Source: Pelagibacteraceae bacterium AG-426-G02 (GTDB lineage Bacteria; Pseudomonadota; Alphaproteobacteria; Pelagibacterales; Pelagibacteraceae). Taken from it: a DNA stretch of 62,904 nt. The notes beneath the pieces were generated by a model. The model did no database searches and was not told the origin of the DNA. It saw only the letters and a list, made by a program, of their open reading frames with translations. The first letter of the stretch is position 1. Each line of letters starts with the position of its first letter. The stretch is from NCBI GenBank assembly GCA_003213155.1, contig QCNQ01000006.1, positions 1 to 62,904 of the forward strand, written 5' to 3'. The translations under genes and the position numbers were made by a program. Of this stretch, positions 40,509-51,226 are shown piece after piece.

Positions 40509-43501
40509 GATCTTACTCTCTTTCCTTCATGGTCTACATAATGTGAAGACATAACTTCAACTTCAATAGAAGTGTTTTTAAGTGGAGATACCGCGAAAAG
40601 CTTTTTTCCTATCATATTTTTTCCATCTTTTAATATTGCAAGAGAAAAAGGATTATTATTCTCAACACTCCAACATGATGAAGAAACGTGACCAAGTTTA
40701 GGATTCGGAAGTTTTGCATTTTTATTTTCTACTAAATGAGATCCCTCTGGAATACTCGATTTCCTATCCAATGGGACTAAGCCAACAATTTTTTGTCTAT
40801 CTACTTTATTAAATGCTTCTTTAGCTAAAGATCTCTTTCCAATAAAATCTTTTTTCTTTGATACTAAACCTTCTAACGAAACATCGTAAGGAATGGTTCT
40901 TCCATCAAGTTCTGGTCCAGCTACATGGCCCATTTCTATTCTTAGTGTCGATAGTGCTTCTGTACCATAGGGTTGTACATTAAATTCTTTACCAATTTCA
41001 ATTATTTTTTCCCACATAAATAATCCAAAATCAGACTCAACATTTATTTCGTAAGCGAGCTCGCCTGAAAAAGAAATTCTAAAAATTCTTGCTTTGACAC
41101 CAAACAAGTCTCCCTCTACATACCCCATAAAAGGAAGAGCCTCATTGCTAACATCTATTTTAGGGAAAAGCTTTGCTAACAAATCTCTTGATTTAGGTCC
41201 TGCAATCGCTGCGCCAGCCCATTGTTCGGTTGTTGAAACAACATTAACATTTAATTCTGGCCAAACAATTTGCAGGTAATATTCCAAATGTGATAATACG
41301 TTTGCGGCCTGTGCAGTAGTGGTTGTCATATGATAATGATTTTCTGAAATTCTGGTTGTTGTCCCATCATCCATCACAATTCCATCTTCCCTAAGCATAA
41401 CTCCGTATCGAGCTTTGCCTACTGGAAGTTTTAACCAAGCATTAGTGTAAACTCTATTCAAAAACTCTGCAGCGTCTGGACCTTTAATATCAATTTTCCC
41501 TAAAGTTGTTACATCACAAACACCCACGTGATCTCTAACATTTTTTGCTTCTCTTTTTGATGCCTCAAATAAATTTTCATTTCCTCTTTTGTAGTACCTT
41601 GGTCTTTTCCAAGCACCAGCATCTACCCAGACTGCATTATTTTTTTCATGCCAATGATGCATTGGTGTTTTTCTTGTAGGCATATATTCTTTGCCTATCT
41701 CCCTTCCAACTATTGTACCGATGGTAACTGGTGTAAATGGGGGTCTAAAGGTAGTGTGACCTACTTGAGGAACAATTTTTTTTTCAACATTTGCAACTAA
41801 TTGTAATCCGTTTAAATTACTTGTCCTTCCTTGGTCTGTTGCCATTCCCAACGTTGTATATCTCTTAACATGTTCAATTGATCTATAGCCTTCTCTTAAA
41901 GCAACTTCTATATCAGAAACTGCTACATCATTTTGGAAATCTACAAATCGTTTGTAATTTTTACCTTTAGGAAGTGGAGAACACCAAAATTTATCATGAG
42001 TACTATATTTTCGTTCATTAGTATTGGGAATTTGTATTTTTTCATCTTTTTTAGTTATGCTTTTAGAAACTTCTGACCCAGTATTAAAACTGTTTTTTAA
42101 GGTATCTTGTAATGTAAATGTTCCATTAGCAGCACCTAAAGAATGTTCATTTTGTTTTGATTTGTCAGGTACAAAAGCATCTATCGAGTCGTTAAATTTC
42201 AGTTTATTGCCTGATTGAGATGCTAAATGAACGGTTGGTGTCCAAAATCCAGATACACAAATAGAGTCGCAATCTATTTGCTCTGTATTTTCAAAATCTA
42301 TCTTATCTTTATCTAATTTCCCAATTGTTGCTGATTTTACTTTTTTATATCCATGAGCAACTATCACTGCATAAGAAAACTTGATCTTAATATCTAAATC
42401 TTTAGCTTCATTAATTAACTCAGATTTTTGATCCTCTCTAGTATCTAAAACTATTGGATTGACACCATTCTTTTTAAACTCAATAGCTGTTTCATAACCA
42501 CTATCGTTATTAGTGAAAATAATTGGTTTTTTACCAATTAGAACACCATAAACTTTCATGTATTCTTTTGCAGCAGCTGAGAGAAAAACTCCAGGTGTAT
42601 CATTATTTCCAAAAACAATAGGTCTTTCAATAGATCCTGTTGATAGCAATACTTCTTTTGCTCTTATATACCAAAGTCTTTGTCTCGGTGTGTACTTTGG
42701 TTTTTTTTCTAAATGATCTCCTGTTCTTTCAAACATTACCATCATATTATGATCATAGTATCCAAAAACTTGAGATCTATTTTTAACAATAACATTAGGC
42801 ATCTCTTTTAATTCAGATATAATTTTTTCTGACCAATCTTTTCCAGATAAGTTATCTATCGTAACATCATCTGTTAAAAGCGTCCCTCCATATCTAGGTT
42901 TATCCTCTGCTAATATTACTTTTGCTCCGTTTTTAGCAGCTGCATAAGCACTTGCTAAACCAGCGGGTCCAGAGCCAGTAACTAATAAATCACAATATTC
43001 ATATTTATGCTCATATCTCTCTTTATCTTTTTCAAGAGAAGCAATTCCTAACCCTGCTGCTTTTCGTATAAAAGGCTCATAAACTCTATACCAAAAACTT
43101 TTAGGCCACATGAAAGTTTTGTAATAAAAACCAGCTGGAAAAAAACGATTTAAGAAATTATTTATTGCACCAATATCAAAATTTACTGATGGCCAACAAT
43201 TTTGACTAGATGCTGATAAACCATTTACTAGTTCTATCTCAGTTGCGTTAATATTTGGTTCTGAACAACCATTAATCTCAACTTGCATTTTTGCATTTGG
43301 TTCATCAACTCCTGCACCAAAAAACCCTCTTGGACGATGATATTTAAAACTTCGTCCAATTAAATGTATGCCATTGGCAAGTAGTGCTGAAGCCAGCGTA
43401 TCACCCTCATACCCAATATATTTTTTTCCATTAAATTTAAATTCAATAGGTTTATCTCTATTGATTAAGCCACCAGTATTTAGTCTAAAATTTTGTGACA
43501 T
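40505..43501 (-). CDS. soxA: Sarcosine oxidase alpha subunit
   Basis: 998 residues from the ATG at 43501; the TTG one codon earlier is not favoured. N-terminal 2Fe-2S-like/anchor fold, then an NAD-binding domain (CDLLVTGSGPAGLASAYAA), a C-terminal GcvT domain (GVCDVTTLGKIDIKGPDA, from about 600) that binds THF. It oxidises sarcosine to glycine with formaldehyde going to methylene-THF. Operon order on the minus strand is soxB-D-A-G. Confidence 0.95.
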   Translation of the reverse strand: MSQNFRLNTGGLINRDKPIEFKFNGKKYIGYEGDTLASALLANGIHLIGRSFKYHRPRGFFGAGVDEPNAKMQVEINGCSEPNINATEIELVNGLSASSQNCWPSVNFDIGAINNFLNRFFPAGFYYKTFMWPKSFWYRVYEPFIRKAAGLGIASLEKDKERYEHKYEYCDLLVTGSGPAGLASAYAAAKNGAKVILAEDKPRYGGTLLTDDVTIDNLSGKDWSEKIISELKEMPNVIVKNRSQVFGYYDHNMMVMFERTGDHLEKKPKYTPRQRLWYIRAKEVLLSTGSIERPIVFGNNDTPGVFLSAAAKEYMKVYGVLIGKKPIIFTNNDSGYETAIEFKKNGVNPIVLDTREDQKSELINEAKDLDIKIKFSYAVIVAHGYKKVKSATIGKLDKDKIDFENTEQIDCDSICVSGFWTPTVHLASQSGNKLKFNDSIDAFVPDKSKQNEHSLGAANGTFTLQDTLKNSFNTGSEVSKSITKKDEKIQIPNTNERKYSTHDKFWCSPLPKGKNYKRFVDFQNDVAVSDIEVALREGYRSIEHVKRYTTLGMATDQGRTSNLNGLQLVANVEKKIVPQVGHTTFRPPFTPVTIGTIVGREIGKEYMPTRKTPMHHWHEKNNAVWVDAGAWKRPRYYKRGNENLFEASKREAKNVRDHVGVCDVTTLGKIDIKGPDAAEFLNRVYTNAWLKLPVGKARYGVMLREDGIVMDDGTTTRISENHYHMTTTTAQAANVLSHLEYYLQIVWPELNVNVVSTTEQWAGAAIAGPKSRDLLAKLFPKIDVSNEALPFMGYVEGDLFGVKARIFRISFSGELAYEINVESDFGLFMWEKIIEIGKEFNVQPYGTEALSTLRIEMGHVAGPELDGRTIPYDVSLEGLVSKKKDFIGKRSLAKEAFNKVDRQKIVGLVPLDRKSSIPEGSHLVENKNAKLPNPKLGHVSSSCWSVENNNPFSLAILKDGKNMIGKKLFAVSPLKNTSIEVEVMSSHYVDHEGKRVRS

Positions 43502-43506
43502 CAAAA

Positions 43507-43767
43507 TTATTCCTCTGGTTTAAAAGTTCTAAAAATTTCGTGAGTAGTTGTATCTCTCTCAACTTTAAACCATTGTCTGCATCCAGCAATATGATGCCAC
43601 AATTCAATATGTTTTCCTCTCGGACTTTTTCTTAGATAAACAAAATTGTCCCATTCTTCATCACTTATTTCTTGATTAAGTTTTGGTCTAGTAATTGTTC
43701 CATCACCTCCGTAGGCAAATTCTTTTTGAGACCTGTCCCCACAGTAAGGACACTTAATGTTTAACAT
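43507..43767 (-). CDS. soxD: Sarcosine oxidase delta subunit
   Basis: 86 residues with an N-terminal zinc site (CPYCGDRSQKEF, plus H and C in HHIAGCRQW). Short SoxD is standard. It starts one base after soxB ends and stops five bases before soxA starts. Confidence 0.95.
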   Translation of the reverse strand: MLNIKCPYCGDRSQKEFAYGGDGTITRPKLNQEISDEEWDNFVYLRKSPRGKHIELWHHIAGCRQWFKVERDTTTHEIFRTFKPEE

Positions 43768-45024
43768 TTATGAAATCCAAGTTTTTGTTCCAAGGCCCTT
43801 TTCATCTAACAAGTAACCTTTAGAAAATCTATTTAGACTAAATCCCTCATTTAATTCATGAACTCTATCTTGTGCGATTGTATGTGCAAATGTCCACCCA
43901 GAAGATGGAACCGATTTGAAGCCTCCATAACACCAACCACAATTTAAATATAATCCATCGATATGAGTTTTATCAATAATAGGTGAGCCATCCATTGACA
44001 TATCCATAATCCCTCCCCAAGTCCTCAACATTTTCAATCGACTTAAGAATGGAAATAAAGCAACACCTCCAGTTAAGACATGTTGTATCGTTGGAAGATT
44101 GCCTTTTTGTGCATAACTATTATATCCATCAAGATCTCCACCCATAACCATCTCACCTTTATCTGATTGACTAATATAAAAATGTCCAGCACCAAAGGTT
44201 ACCACTCCATCTAAAACTGGTTTCACTGGCTCAGAAACACAAGCTTGTAATAAATGAGTTTCTATAGGAAGTGTCATATTAAGTTTTTCTGCTAAAACAT
44301 TTGTGCTGCCAGCTACACACAATCCAATTTTTTTTGATTTAATATCTCCTCTAGATGTTCTCAAACCTGTTATTTTTCCTGCCTCAATATCAAATCCTGT
44401 TACTTCACAATTTTGAATTATATCGACACCCATTGAGTCAGCTTGTCTAGCATAACCCCATGCGACCGCATCATGTCTAGCAGTACCAGCACTTGGTTGT
44501 GCTAAGCCTCCAAAAATTGGGTACCTAACATCTTCAGAAAAATCAGCCATAGGTATAATCTTTTTAACTTCTTCCCTATTAAGTAGAACAGCATCTATTC
44601 CATTTAATCTCATAGAGTTTCCTCGACGAGCATAAGCATTCATTTGTGCATCTGAATGAGCTAAATTTATAATTCCTCTTGGTGAAAACATGACATTAAA
44701 ATTTAATTCCTGACTCATGTTTCTCCACAGGTTCATTCCAAATTCATTGAACCTAGCATTATCATCATACATAAAATTTGATCTGATAATTGTGGTGTTT
44801 CTTCCTATATTTCCTCCGCCAATCCATCCTTTTTCAATAACTGCCACATTAGTTATTTGATGCTCTTTAGCTAAATAGTAGGCAGTAGCTAGCCCGTGGC
44901 CACCACCACCAATAATTACAACATCGTATTCTTTTTTAGGTGTAGGATCTTTCCATGCCAAATCCCATTTTTCATGATTAGAAAAAGCATTCTTGATTAG
45001 GCTAAATACTGAATATTTTTGCAT
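43768..45024 (-). CDS. soxB: Sarcosine oxidase beta subunit
   Basis: 418 residues. FAD motif VVIIGGGGHGLATAYYL (35-51); the covalent-FMN histidine of the family fits H184 (TARHDAVAWGYA). It holds the sarcosine site of the tetramer. It is the first gene of the operon, divergent from fhs with about 120 bases between, which contains the promoters of both. Confidence 0.95.
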   Translation of the reverse strand: MQKYSVFSLIKNAFSNHEKWDLAWKDPTPKKEYDVVIIGGGGHGLATAYYLAKEHQITNVAVIEKGWIGGGNIGRNTTIIRSNFMYDDNARFNEFGMNLWRNMSQELNFNVMFSPRGIINLAHSDAQMNAYARRGNSMRLNGIDAVLLNREEVKKIIPMADFSEDVRYPIFGGLAQPSAGTARHDAVAWGYARQADSMGVDIIQNCEVTGFDIEAGKITGLRTSRGDIKSKKIGLCVAGSTNVLAEKLNMTLPIETHLLQACVSEPVKPVLDGVVTFGAGHFYISQSDKGEMVMGGDLDGYNSYAQKGNLPTIQHVLTGGVALFPFLSRLKMLRTWGGIMDMSMDGSPIIDKTHIDGLYLNCGWCYGGFKSVPSSGWTFAHTIAQDRVHELNEGFSLNRFSKGYLLDEKGLGTKTWIS

Positions 45025-45147
45025 GATTAAATTTTATAATAATGAATATAAATAGTTCCTATTTTTTTTATATATAATTTTTAGATATTTCCAAAGCTCT
45101 TAAAAAGAGATACTAATCGAGCAGTTTTTGTATATTTAAAGAATTTT

Positions 45148-46833
45148 ATGAGTGAAATAAAATCAGACATTCAAATTGCAAGAAAAGCTAAAATGCAACC
45201 AATCAAAGACATTTTAGCAAAAATAAATGTTCCTGATGAAAGTTCTGCCTTCAGCCCCATGGGGCGTCACATCGCAAAAATAAATTTAGAATACCTTGAT
45301 GGTCTCAAGAGTAAAAAAGAGGGAAAATTAATTTTAGTGACTGCCATAACTCCTACTCCAGCAGGAGAAGGAAAGACCACAACCTCTGTAGGTCTAAATG
45401 ATGGTCTAAATAAAATCGGAAAAAAATCTATCGTCTGTTTAAGAGAACCAAGTTTAGGTCCATCTTTTGGAATGAAAGGTGGAGCTGCTGGTGGTGGCTA
45501 TGCTCAAGTTGTTCCTATGGAACAAATTAATCTTCATTTCACAGGTGACTTTCATGCAATTACATCTGCACATAATCTTTTATCTGCATTGATAGACAAT
45601 CATATCTATTGGGGAAATAAACTTAATATAGATGTAAGAAGAATTGTTTGGAAAAGAGTTTTAGATATGAATGATAGAGCGTTAAGATCAATTAATATTA
45701 ATCTTGGTGGTGTCGCTAATGGATTCCCAAGGGAAGATGGTTTTGATATTACAGTTGCTTCAGAAATAATGGCTATCTTTTGCTTGGCTAATAATTTGGA
45801 AGATTTAGAAAATAGAATTGGAAATATTACTGTTGCTTACACAAGAGAGAAAAAACCAATATATGCTAAAGATTTAAAAGCACAGGGACCTATGACTGTT
45901 TTGTTAAAAGAAGCTATAAGACCAAACATAACTCAAACATTAGAAAACAATCCTGCAATAATTCATGGTGGGCCTTTTGCTAATATTGCTCATGGTTGTA
46001 ATTCTGTAATCGCAACTAAAGCCGGACTTAAATTAGCTGACTATGTGGTAACTGAAGCTGGGTTTGGTGCAGATCTTGGTGCTGAAAAATTTCTAGATAT
46101 TAAATGTAGAAAATCTGATTTAAAACCAAGTTGTGTGGTTATTGTTGCTACAATTAGAGCATTAAAAATGCATGGTGGTGTAGCTAAAGATGATCTTAAA
46201 AATGAAAACGTTGAAGCATTAAAAAAAGGTTTGGTCAACCTTGAAAGGCATGTTGAAAATATAAAAAAATTTGGTCTTCCTGTAGCGATAGCTGTAAATC
46301 ATTTTATAAAAGATACTGACGATGAGGTAAAAGCTTTAGTTGATTTTTGTAATAAATTAGGAATAAAGGCAAGTCTTTGTACCCACTGGGCAAATGGAGG
46401 AGAAGGTACAAAAGAATTAGCTTCACATGTTGCTGATTTATGTGAAAAAAAAGAAAATAAATTTAAATTTTTGTACGAAAGTAAGACACCATTGTTTAAA
46501 AAAATTGAAACGATAGCAAAAGAAATTTACAGAGCCGATGAAGTTATTGCTGATACAAAAATTAGAGATCAACTTAAAAGTTTTGAAGAAGCAGGTTATG
46601 GAGAATTACCAATTTGTGTAGCTAAAACTCAGTACAGTTTTTCAACTGATCCTAATCTCAAAGGTGCACCTACAGGTCACTCATTACCAATTAGAGAAAT
46701 AAGGCTTTCCTCAGGAGCTGAATTTATAGTTGTTGTCTGTGGAGCAATAATGACAATGCCTGGATTACCAAGGGTACCAGCAGCAGACTCTATTAAACTT
46801 AATAAAAAAGGTGAAATCGAAGGGTTATTTTAA
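45148..46833 (+). CDS. fhs: Formate-tetrahydrofolate ligase
   Basis: 561 residues. P-loop [13 protein letters not shown] (about 68-80), [19 protein letters not shown] and [13 protein letters not shown] are family-typical. It interconverts formate and 10-formyl-THF with ATP. It faces soxBDAG and uses the folate units from sarcosine and dimethylglycine demethylation. The 3' end overlaps the amidotransferase gene by 4 bases. Confidence 0.97.
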   Translation: MSEIKSDIQIARKAKMQPIKDILAKINVPDESSAFSPMGRHIAKINLEYLDGLKSKKEGKLILVTAITPTPAGEGKTTTSVGLNDGLNKIGKKSIVCLREPSLGPSFGMKGGAAGGGYAQVVPMEQINLHFTGDFHAITSAHNLLSALIDNHIYWGNKLNIDVRRIVWKRVLDMNDRALRSININLGGVANGFPREDGFDITVASEIMAIFCLANNLEDLENRIGNITVAYTREKKPIYAKDLKAQGPMTVLLKEAIRPNITQTLENNPAIIHGGPFANIAHGCNSVIATKAGLKLADYVVTEAGFGADLGAEKFLDIKCRKSDLKPSCVVIVATIRALKMHGGVAKDDLKNENVEALKKGLVNLERHVENIKKFGLPVAIAVNHFIKDTDDEVKALVDFCNKLGIKASLCTHWANGGEGTKELASHVADLCEKKENKFKFLYESKTPLFKKIETIAKEIYRADEVIADTKIRDQLKSFEEAGYGELPICVAKTQYSFSTDPNLKGAPTGHSLPIREIRLSSGAEFIVVVCGAIMTMPGLPRVPAADSIKLNKKGEIEGLF

Positions 46834-47612
46834 TTTAACTCGTTAAGCCAATTTTTAAGCTCTAACATTCTCTTTTTTTTATCTGAAACTGAAATTTCTT
46901 TTTTGATAAAAGCAATGTGTTTTTGAACTTCAGTATCATCTTTAAATACTTTTCTACTTTCAATTAATCTTTCTTTTCTAAACTCAATAAGATTAATCAT
47001 TTTTTCATAAGTTATTTCTGGATGGTATTGTAGCCCCCAAATTTTTGTCTTATTAACCTCAAAATATAAACCTTGAACTTTATTAATCTTATTCGAGGCT
47101 AAACAAATTCCTTTATCAGGTATTTTTACCACCTCATCAAAATTGAATGCTGGGGAATTAAATTTTTTATCTTTATTTTTATAAAGAGGATGTTTTATTC
47201 CATTTTTGTTTATCTCTATTTCATTTGCTATACCAATATGTGAATTATCAGCCTTTTTGACTTGGCCACCTGCTGCTGTGACTGCTACTTGCATGCCCCA
47301 ACAAATTGCCAAAATTTTTCCTACTTTATTTTGACAATTTTTCATGAATTCAATTTGCCTTCTAATTTCTGGAGTATCATTATAAATATTTAAACTACTT
47401 CCACCCCAGATAAGACCATCATACTGCTCGAGTCGATCTGATATTGATTGAATATTTTGATCTGAAGAGGGGTTAACAACATCAAATGAAAGTTCATCAG
47501 TAAAATGGCTCAAGCTGTCCTTTAAGCTTTCTGTATGTGTTTGAATACCATTTTCTGAAAAGCTCTCATTTTCTTCTCTTAAGTTTCCCTCTACAATTAA
47601 TATTTTTTTCAT
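46830..47612 (-). CDS. Class I glutamine amidotransferase-like protein
   Basis: 260 residues. The triad is C in LAICWGMQ, H and E in QYHPE, as in GuaA-type amidotransferase domains. It has no fused synthase. Possible roles are gamma-glutamyl-amide hydrolysis or a stand-alone glutaminase. It overlaps the alcohol dehydrogenase gene by four bases. Confidence 0.83.
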   Translation of the reverse strand: MKKILIVEGNLREENESFSENGIQTHTESLKDSLSHFTDELSFDVVNPSSDQNIQSISDRLEQYDGLIWGGSSLNIYNDTPEIRRQIEFMKNCQNKVGKILAICWGMQVAVTAAGGQVKKADNSHIGIANEIEINKNGIKHPLYKNKDKKFNSPAFNFDEVVKIPDKGICLASNKINKVQGLYFEVNKTKIWGLQYHPEITYEKMINLIEFRKERLIESRKVFKDDTEVQKHIAFIKKEISVSDKKKRMLELKNWLNELN

Positions 47613-48769
47613 TCAAACAATTCTCCTGAAATGCTATGCTGATACATCAGCTTAAGATCCTCTTGATTGATTTTTTTTGGATTACCACTAGTAGATGGAT
47701 CTTCTAAAGCCATTAGAGATAATTTATTTAAATCTAGTTTGGAACAATCCATAATTTCAGATAGTTTATGCGGGATTGCCAAATCTTTTCTTAAATTCAA
47801 AATCCACGATAAGAAACTTTCAAAATTTTTATCTAAATCTAAATAATCACAAATTGAGATAATTTTTTTTTCTATAATAGATTTATTAAAAGTTAATACA
47901 TACGGCATAAAAATTGCATTACTCAATCCATGATGAATATTATATTGAGCATTAAGAGGATGGCTCAATGAATGAATTGCACCTAATCCCTTTTGAAAAG
48001 CTGTTGAACCCATTGACGAAGCTGCCAAAAGATTTTGTCTAGCCTCAATATTTTTTCCATCTTGGTATGCAACAACAAGTGAACTTTTAATAAGTTTCAT
48101 TCCCTCCAAAGCAATACCATCTGCCATAGGATGAAAGCTTGGTGCACAATATGCTTCAAGATTGTGAGCTAAGGCATCCATCCCTGTTGCAGCAGTTAAC
48201 CTTGGAGAAAGCTCAATAGTCAATTTTGGGTCAAGAATAACAATTGAAGGTAAAATTTTTGGATGAAATATAATTTTTTTAACACCCGTTTTTTTATTGA
48301 TGATTGCAGATGCTCGACCAGTTTCAGATCCTGTTCCTGCAGTAGTTGGAATTGCAATTATTGGAAAAATATTTTTATCATTAGCTCTTTTCCAATAATC
48401 TCCAACATCCTCAAAATCCCAAATAGGTCTACTCTGGCCTGACATAAAAGCTATAGCTTTCCCAACATCAATTGCACTTCCTCCGCCAATCGTAATTACA
48501 CCATCACAATCATTCTGTTTAAATTCTTTCACACCCTCATCGACATTCTCACCAAATGGATTTCCTGTAAAATTTGAAAATAATATTAATTTTTTTAACT
48601 TTTTTTTAATTTCACTAATCACCTCCTTAATAAATGGAAGATTTACTAAATCTTTGTCAGTTACAAATAATGGGTTGTTAACCTTTAAATTATGACAAGC
48701 TTCTCCTAAATCTTTAACCCTATCTTTACCTACCCAAACTGTTGTTGGATAATTCCAATTAGATTTCAT
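47609..48769 (-). CDS. Iron-containing alcohol dehydrogenase
   Basis: 386 residues, group III. NAD motif GGGSAIDVGKA; PTTAGTGSET; metal site DALAHNLEAY, then AIHSLSHPLNAQYNIHHGLSNA with two histidines. Substrates may be butanol- or hydroxyacid-type; it cannot be told. It precedes the amidotransferase gene in an operon with the GpsA-like gene. Confidence 0.88.
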   Translation of the reverse strand: MKSNWNYPTTVWVGKDRVKDLGEACHNLKVNNPLFVTDKDLVNLPFIKEVISEIKKKLKKLILFSNFTGNPFGENVDEGVKEFKQNDCDGVITIGGGSAIDVGKAIAFMSGQSRPIWDFEDVGDYWKRANDKNIFPIIAIPTTAGTGSETGRASAIINKKTGVKKIIFHPKILPSIVILDPKLTIELSPRLTAATGMDALAHNLEAYCAPSFHPMADGIALEGMKLIKSSLVVAYQDGKNIEARQNLLAASSMGSTAFQKGLGAIHSLSHPLNAQYNIHHGLSNAIFMPYVLTFNKSIIEKKIISICDYLDLDKNFESFLSWILNLRKDLAIPHKLSEIMDCSKLDLNKLSLMALEDPSTSGNPKKINQEDLKLMYQHSISGELFE

Positions 48770-48775
48770 ATTTTT

Positions 48776-49735
48776 TTAAGTGACTGTAAGTTTTCTATTA
48801 TTCAATATTGCTTTAAATAAACTAATCATTAAAGGAATTTTTTTCTTATTAATTTTTCTCATAACATATGGGGCAATTTCTCTAACTAACTGTTCTCCTT
48901 CAACAGTGTCATTAGGCATAAATCTTTTTTTTGCATTTTTAAATGTATATCCTTTTCCTAAGTAACTGCCCATTTTACTATTTCTACCACCCGCAGCGCT
49001 AACATATAAGTCACCCACACCAGCAAGCCCTAGTGTACTTGTTTCTTTTCCTTTAAAATATTTTGTTAAATATTTCATTTCATTAATTGATCTTTGAAAT
49101 AAACTTGATGACGTATTTAGACTTTGACCAGCACCTATAATCATTGCATATATATTTTTAATTGCTGAGCAGACTTCAACACCAATAATATCTTTCGAGA
49201 ATTCATTTAAATAATATTTTGTAGAAATTCTTTTTCCTATTTTTTTTGCAAAATTTATATTTTTATTTGCAATTATTACACTTGTTTGATGTTTTCTCGC
49301 TAATTCTTTTGCTAAGCATGGACCTTTTAAAACTGAAATATTTTTTATCCCAGAAACTTTTTGAAGTTTTTCAGAAATAGTAAAAATTTTCTTACTCCTA
49401 GATATATATTTTAACCCTTTGGTAAGAACCAGCAAAGGTGTATTAATATTATTTTTCTTCAACTCCTTACCAATAAAGTCTATTCCAGGTAAACTTAAAG
49501 CAATTACTATTAAATCAAATTTTTCTTTTAATAAATCACCAGAATATTTTCGAAATTTAAGTTTTTTTGGCAAATTCATCTTTAATGCTGAATGGTATTT
49601 TCTTTTTGAGGATAATTCTTTTATGAATTTTTTTGAGTAAGGCTCAGTAATTACAACATCATTCTTATTTTCCAGGCAGGGAATTGTGAAAGCAGATCCC
49701 ATGGCCCCTCCTCCAATTATTAAAAATTTTTTCAT
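48776..49735 (-). CDS. Glycerol-3-phosphate dehydrogenase-like (GpsA family) protein
   Basis: 319 residues. Rossmann motif IIGGGAMGSAF; conserved LTKGLK, KGPCLAKELA, EVCSAIKNIYA and GLAGVGDLYVSA. The first glycine-rich loop has GGGAMG. It should reduce dihydroxyacetone phosphate or a related substrate. It is the first gene of an operon with an iron alcohol dehydrogenase, so the true substrate may differ from that of the main GpsA. Confidence 0.85.
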   Translation of the reverse strand: MKKFLIIGGGAMGSAFTIPCLENKNDVVITEPYSKKFIKELSSKRKYHSALKMNLPKKLKFRKYSGDLLKEKFDLIVIALSLPGIDFIGKELKKNNINTPLLVLTKGLKYISRSKKIFTISEKLQKVSGIKNISVLKGPCLAKELARKHQTSVIIANKNINFAKKIGKRISTKYYLNEFSKDIIGVEVCSAIKNIYAMIIGAGQSLNTSSSLFQRSINEMKYLTKYFKGKETSTLGLAGVGDLYVSAAGGRNSKMGSYLGKGYTFKNAKKRFMPNDTVEGEQLVREIAPYVMRKINKKKIPLMISLFKAILNNRKLTVT

Positions 49736-49887
49736 ATTGATTTAAATTCAAAAATATTAATTAAACGAAAATTTAAAATGCAACACATACGTGAAAATTT
49801 TCTATGTCAATTTTCATATTAAGTCATTATTTTATTTTAAATTTTAATATTTTGTTAGTAAAATAAACTTAATTTTTATTAAATCTT

Positions 49888-51219
49888 ATGAGTAAAGTAG
49901 CTATTATCGGTGCAGGTCCATGTGGCCTATCAATGTTAAGAGCATTTGAGCAAGCAGAAAAAAAAGGTGAAAAAATTCCAGAAGTGATTTGTTTTGAAAA
50001 ACAGGAAGATTGGGGTGGTCTCTGGAATTATAGTTGGCGAACAGGTTCTGATCAGTATGGAGATCCAGTTCCAAATAGTATGTATAGATATCTTTGGTCT
50101 AATGGACCCAAGGAATGTTTAGAGTTTGCTGACTATTCTTTTGATAAACATTTTGGCAAAGCAATTCCATCATTTCCTCCAAGGGAGGTACTATACGACT
50201 ATATAGTTGGAAGAGCTAAAAGTGGAAATTTAAAAAATAAAGTTAAATTTAATACAAGGGTCATTAATACAATCTTTAAAAATGAAAAATTTGAAATTAG
50301 TTATCAGGACAAAGTAAATGATAAAATTTTAAAAGAAAATTTCGATTTTGTAATTGTCTCAACTGGTCATTTTTCTGTTCCATTTATTCCCGAGTATGAT
50401 GGAATGAAATCATTCCCAGGAAGAATTATGCACTCCCACGACTTTAGAGACGCAGAAGAGTTTAGAGGTAAAAATATTGTTGTATTAGGCAGTAGTTATT
50501 CAGCTGAAGATATTGCGCTTCAATGTAATAAGTATGGAGCAAAAAGTGTAACTATTGGATATAGACACAACCCAATGGGATTCAAATGGCCTAAAGGTAT
50601 GAAAGAAGTTCATTACCTAGATAGACTAGATGGAAAGAAAGCTATCTTTAAAGATGGTACTGAACAAGAAACCGACGTTATAATTTTATGTACAGGATAC
50701 TTGCACCATTTTCCATTTTTAGAGGAAAACTTACAACTGAAAACAAGAAATAGACTCTATCCACCTAAATTATACAAAGGTGTAGTCTGGCAAGATAATC
50801 ATAAACTAATGTATCTTGGCATGCAGGACCAATTTCATACATTTAATATGTTCGATTGCCAAGCTTGGTATGCTCGTGATGTAGTTATGGGTAAAATAAA
50901 AATGCCTGATAGTAAAGAAATTGAAAATGACATAAACAAATGGGTTGCAATGGAAGAAAAACTTGAAAATCCTGATCAAATGATTGATTTTCAAACAGAG
51001 TATACCAAGGAGCTACATGAAATGTCTGATTATCCTAAAATTGATTTTGAATTAATAAGAAAACATTTTAAAGAATGGGAACATCATAAAGTTGAAGACA
51101 TATCAACATATAGAGATAAATCTTTCTCATCCCCGGTAACAGGATCTGTTGCACCGGTTCACCACACGCCTTGGGCAAAAGCAATGGATGATACTTTAAA
51201 AACTTTTTTGAATAAATAA
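49888..51219 (+). CDS. tmm: Trimethylamine monooxygenase (flavin-containing)
   Basis: 443 residues. FAD motif IIGAGPCGLSMLRA; FMO motif FPGRIMHSHDF; NADPH motif VLGSSYSAEDIALQC; the WGGLWNYSWRTG and GDPVPNSMYRYLWSNGPKE segments are those of bacterial Tmm. It oxidises trimethylamine to TMAO. It faces the TMAO transporter permease gene tail to tail. Upstream (49736-49887) only AT-rich sequence with no clear operator is seen. Confidence 0.93.
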   Translation: MSKVAIIGAGPCGLSMLRAFEQAEKKGEKIPEVICFEKQEDWGGLWNYSWRTGSDQYGDPVPNSMYRYLWSNGPKECLEFADYSFDKHFGKAIPSFPPREVLYDYIVGRAKSGNLKNKVKFNTRVINTIFKNEKFEISYQDKVNDKILKENFDFVIVSTGHFSVPFIPEYDGMKSFPGRIMHSHDFRDAEEFRGKNIVVLGSSYSAEDIALQCNKYGAKSVTIGYRHNPMGFKWPKGMKEVHYLDRLDGKKAIFKDGTEQETDVIILCTGYLHHFPFLEENLQLKTRNRLYPPKLYKGVVWQDNHKLMYLGMQDQFHTFNMFDCQAWYARDVVMGKIKMPDSKEIENDINKWVAMEEKLENPDQMIDFQTEYTKELHEMSDYPKIDFELIRKHFKEWEHHKVEDISTYRDKSFSSPVTGSVAPVHHTPWAKAMDDTLKTFLNK

Positions 51220-51226
51220 TTAAGTT

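Noticed and set aside
45025-45147. Riboswitch between soxB and fhs
   Set aside because: Only a short CTCTT/AAGAG hairpin is visible in AT-rich DNA; no glycine, SAM or THF aptamer pattern is seen.
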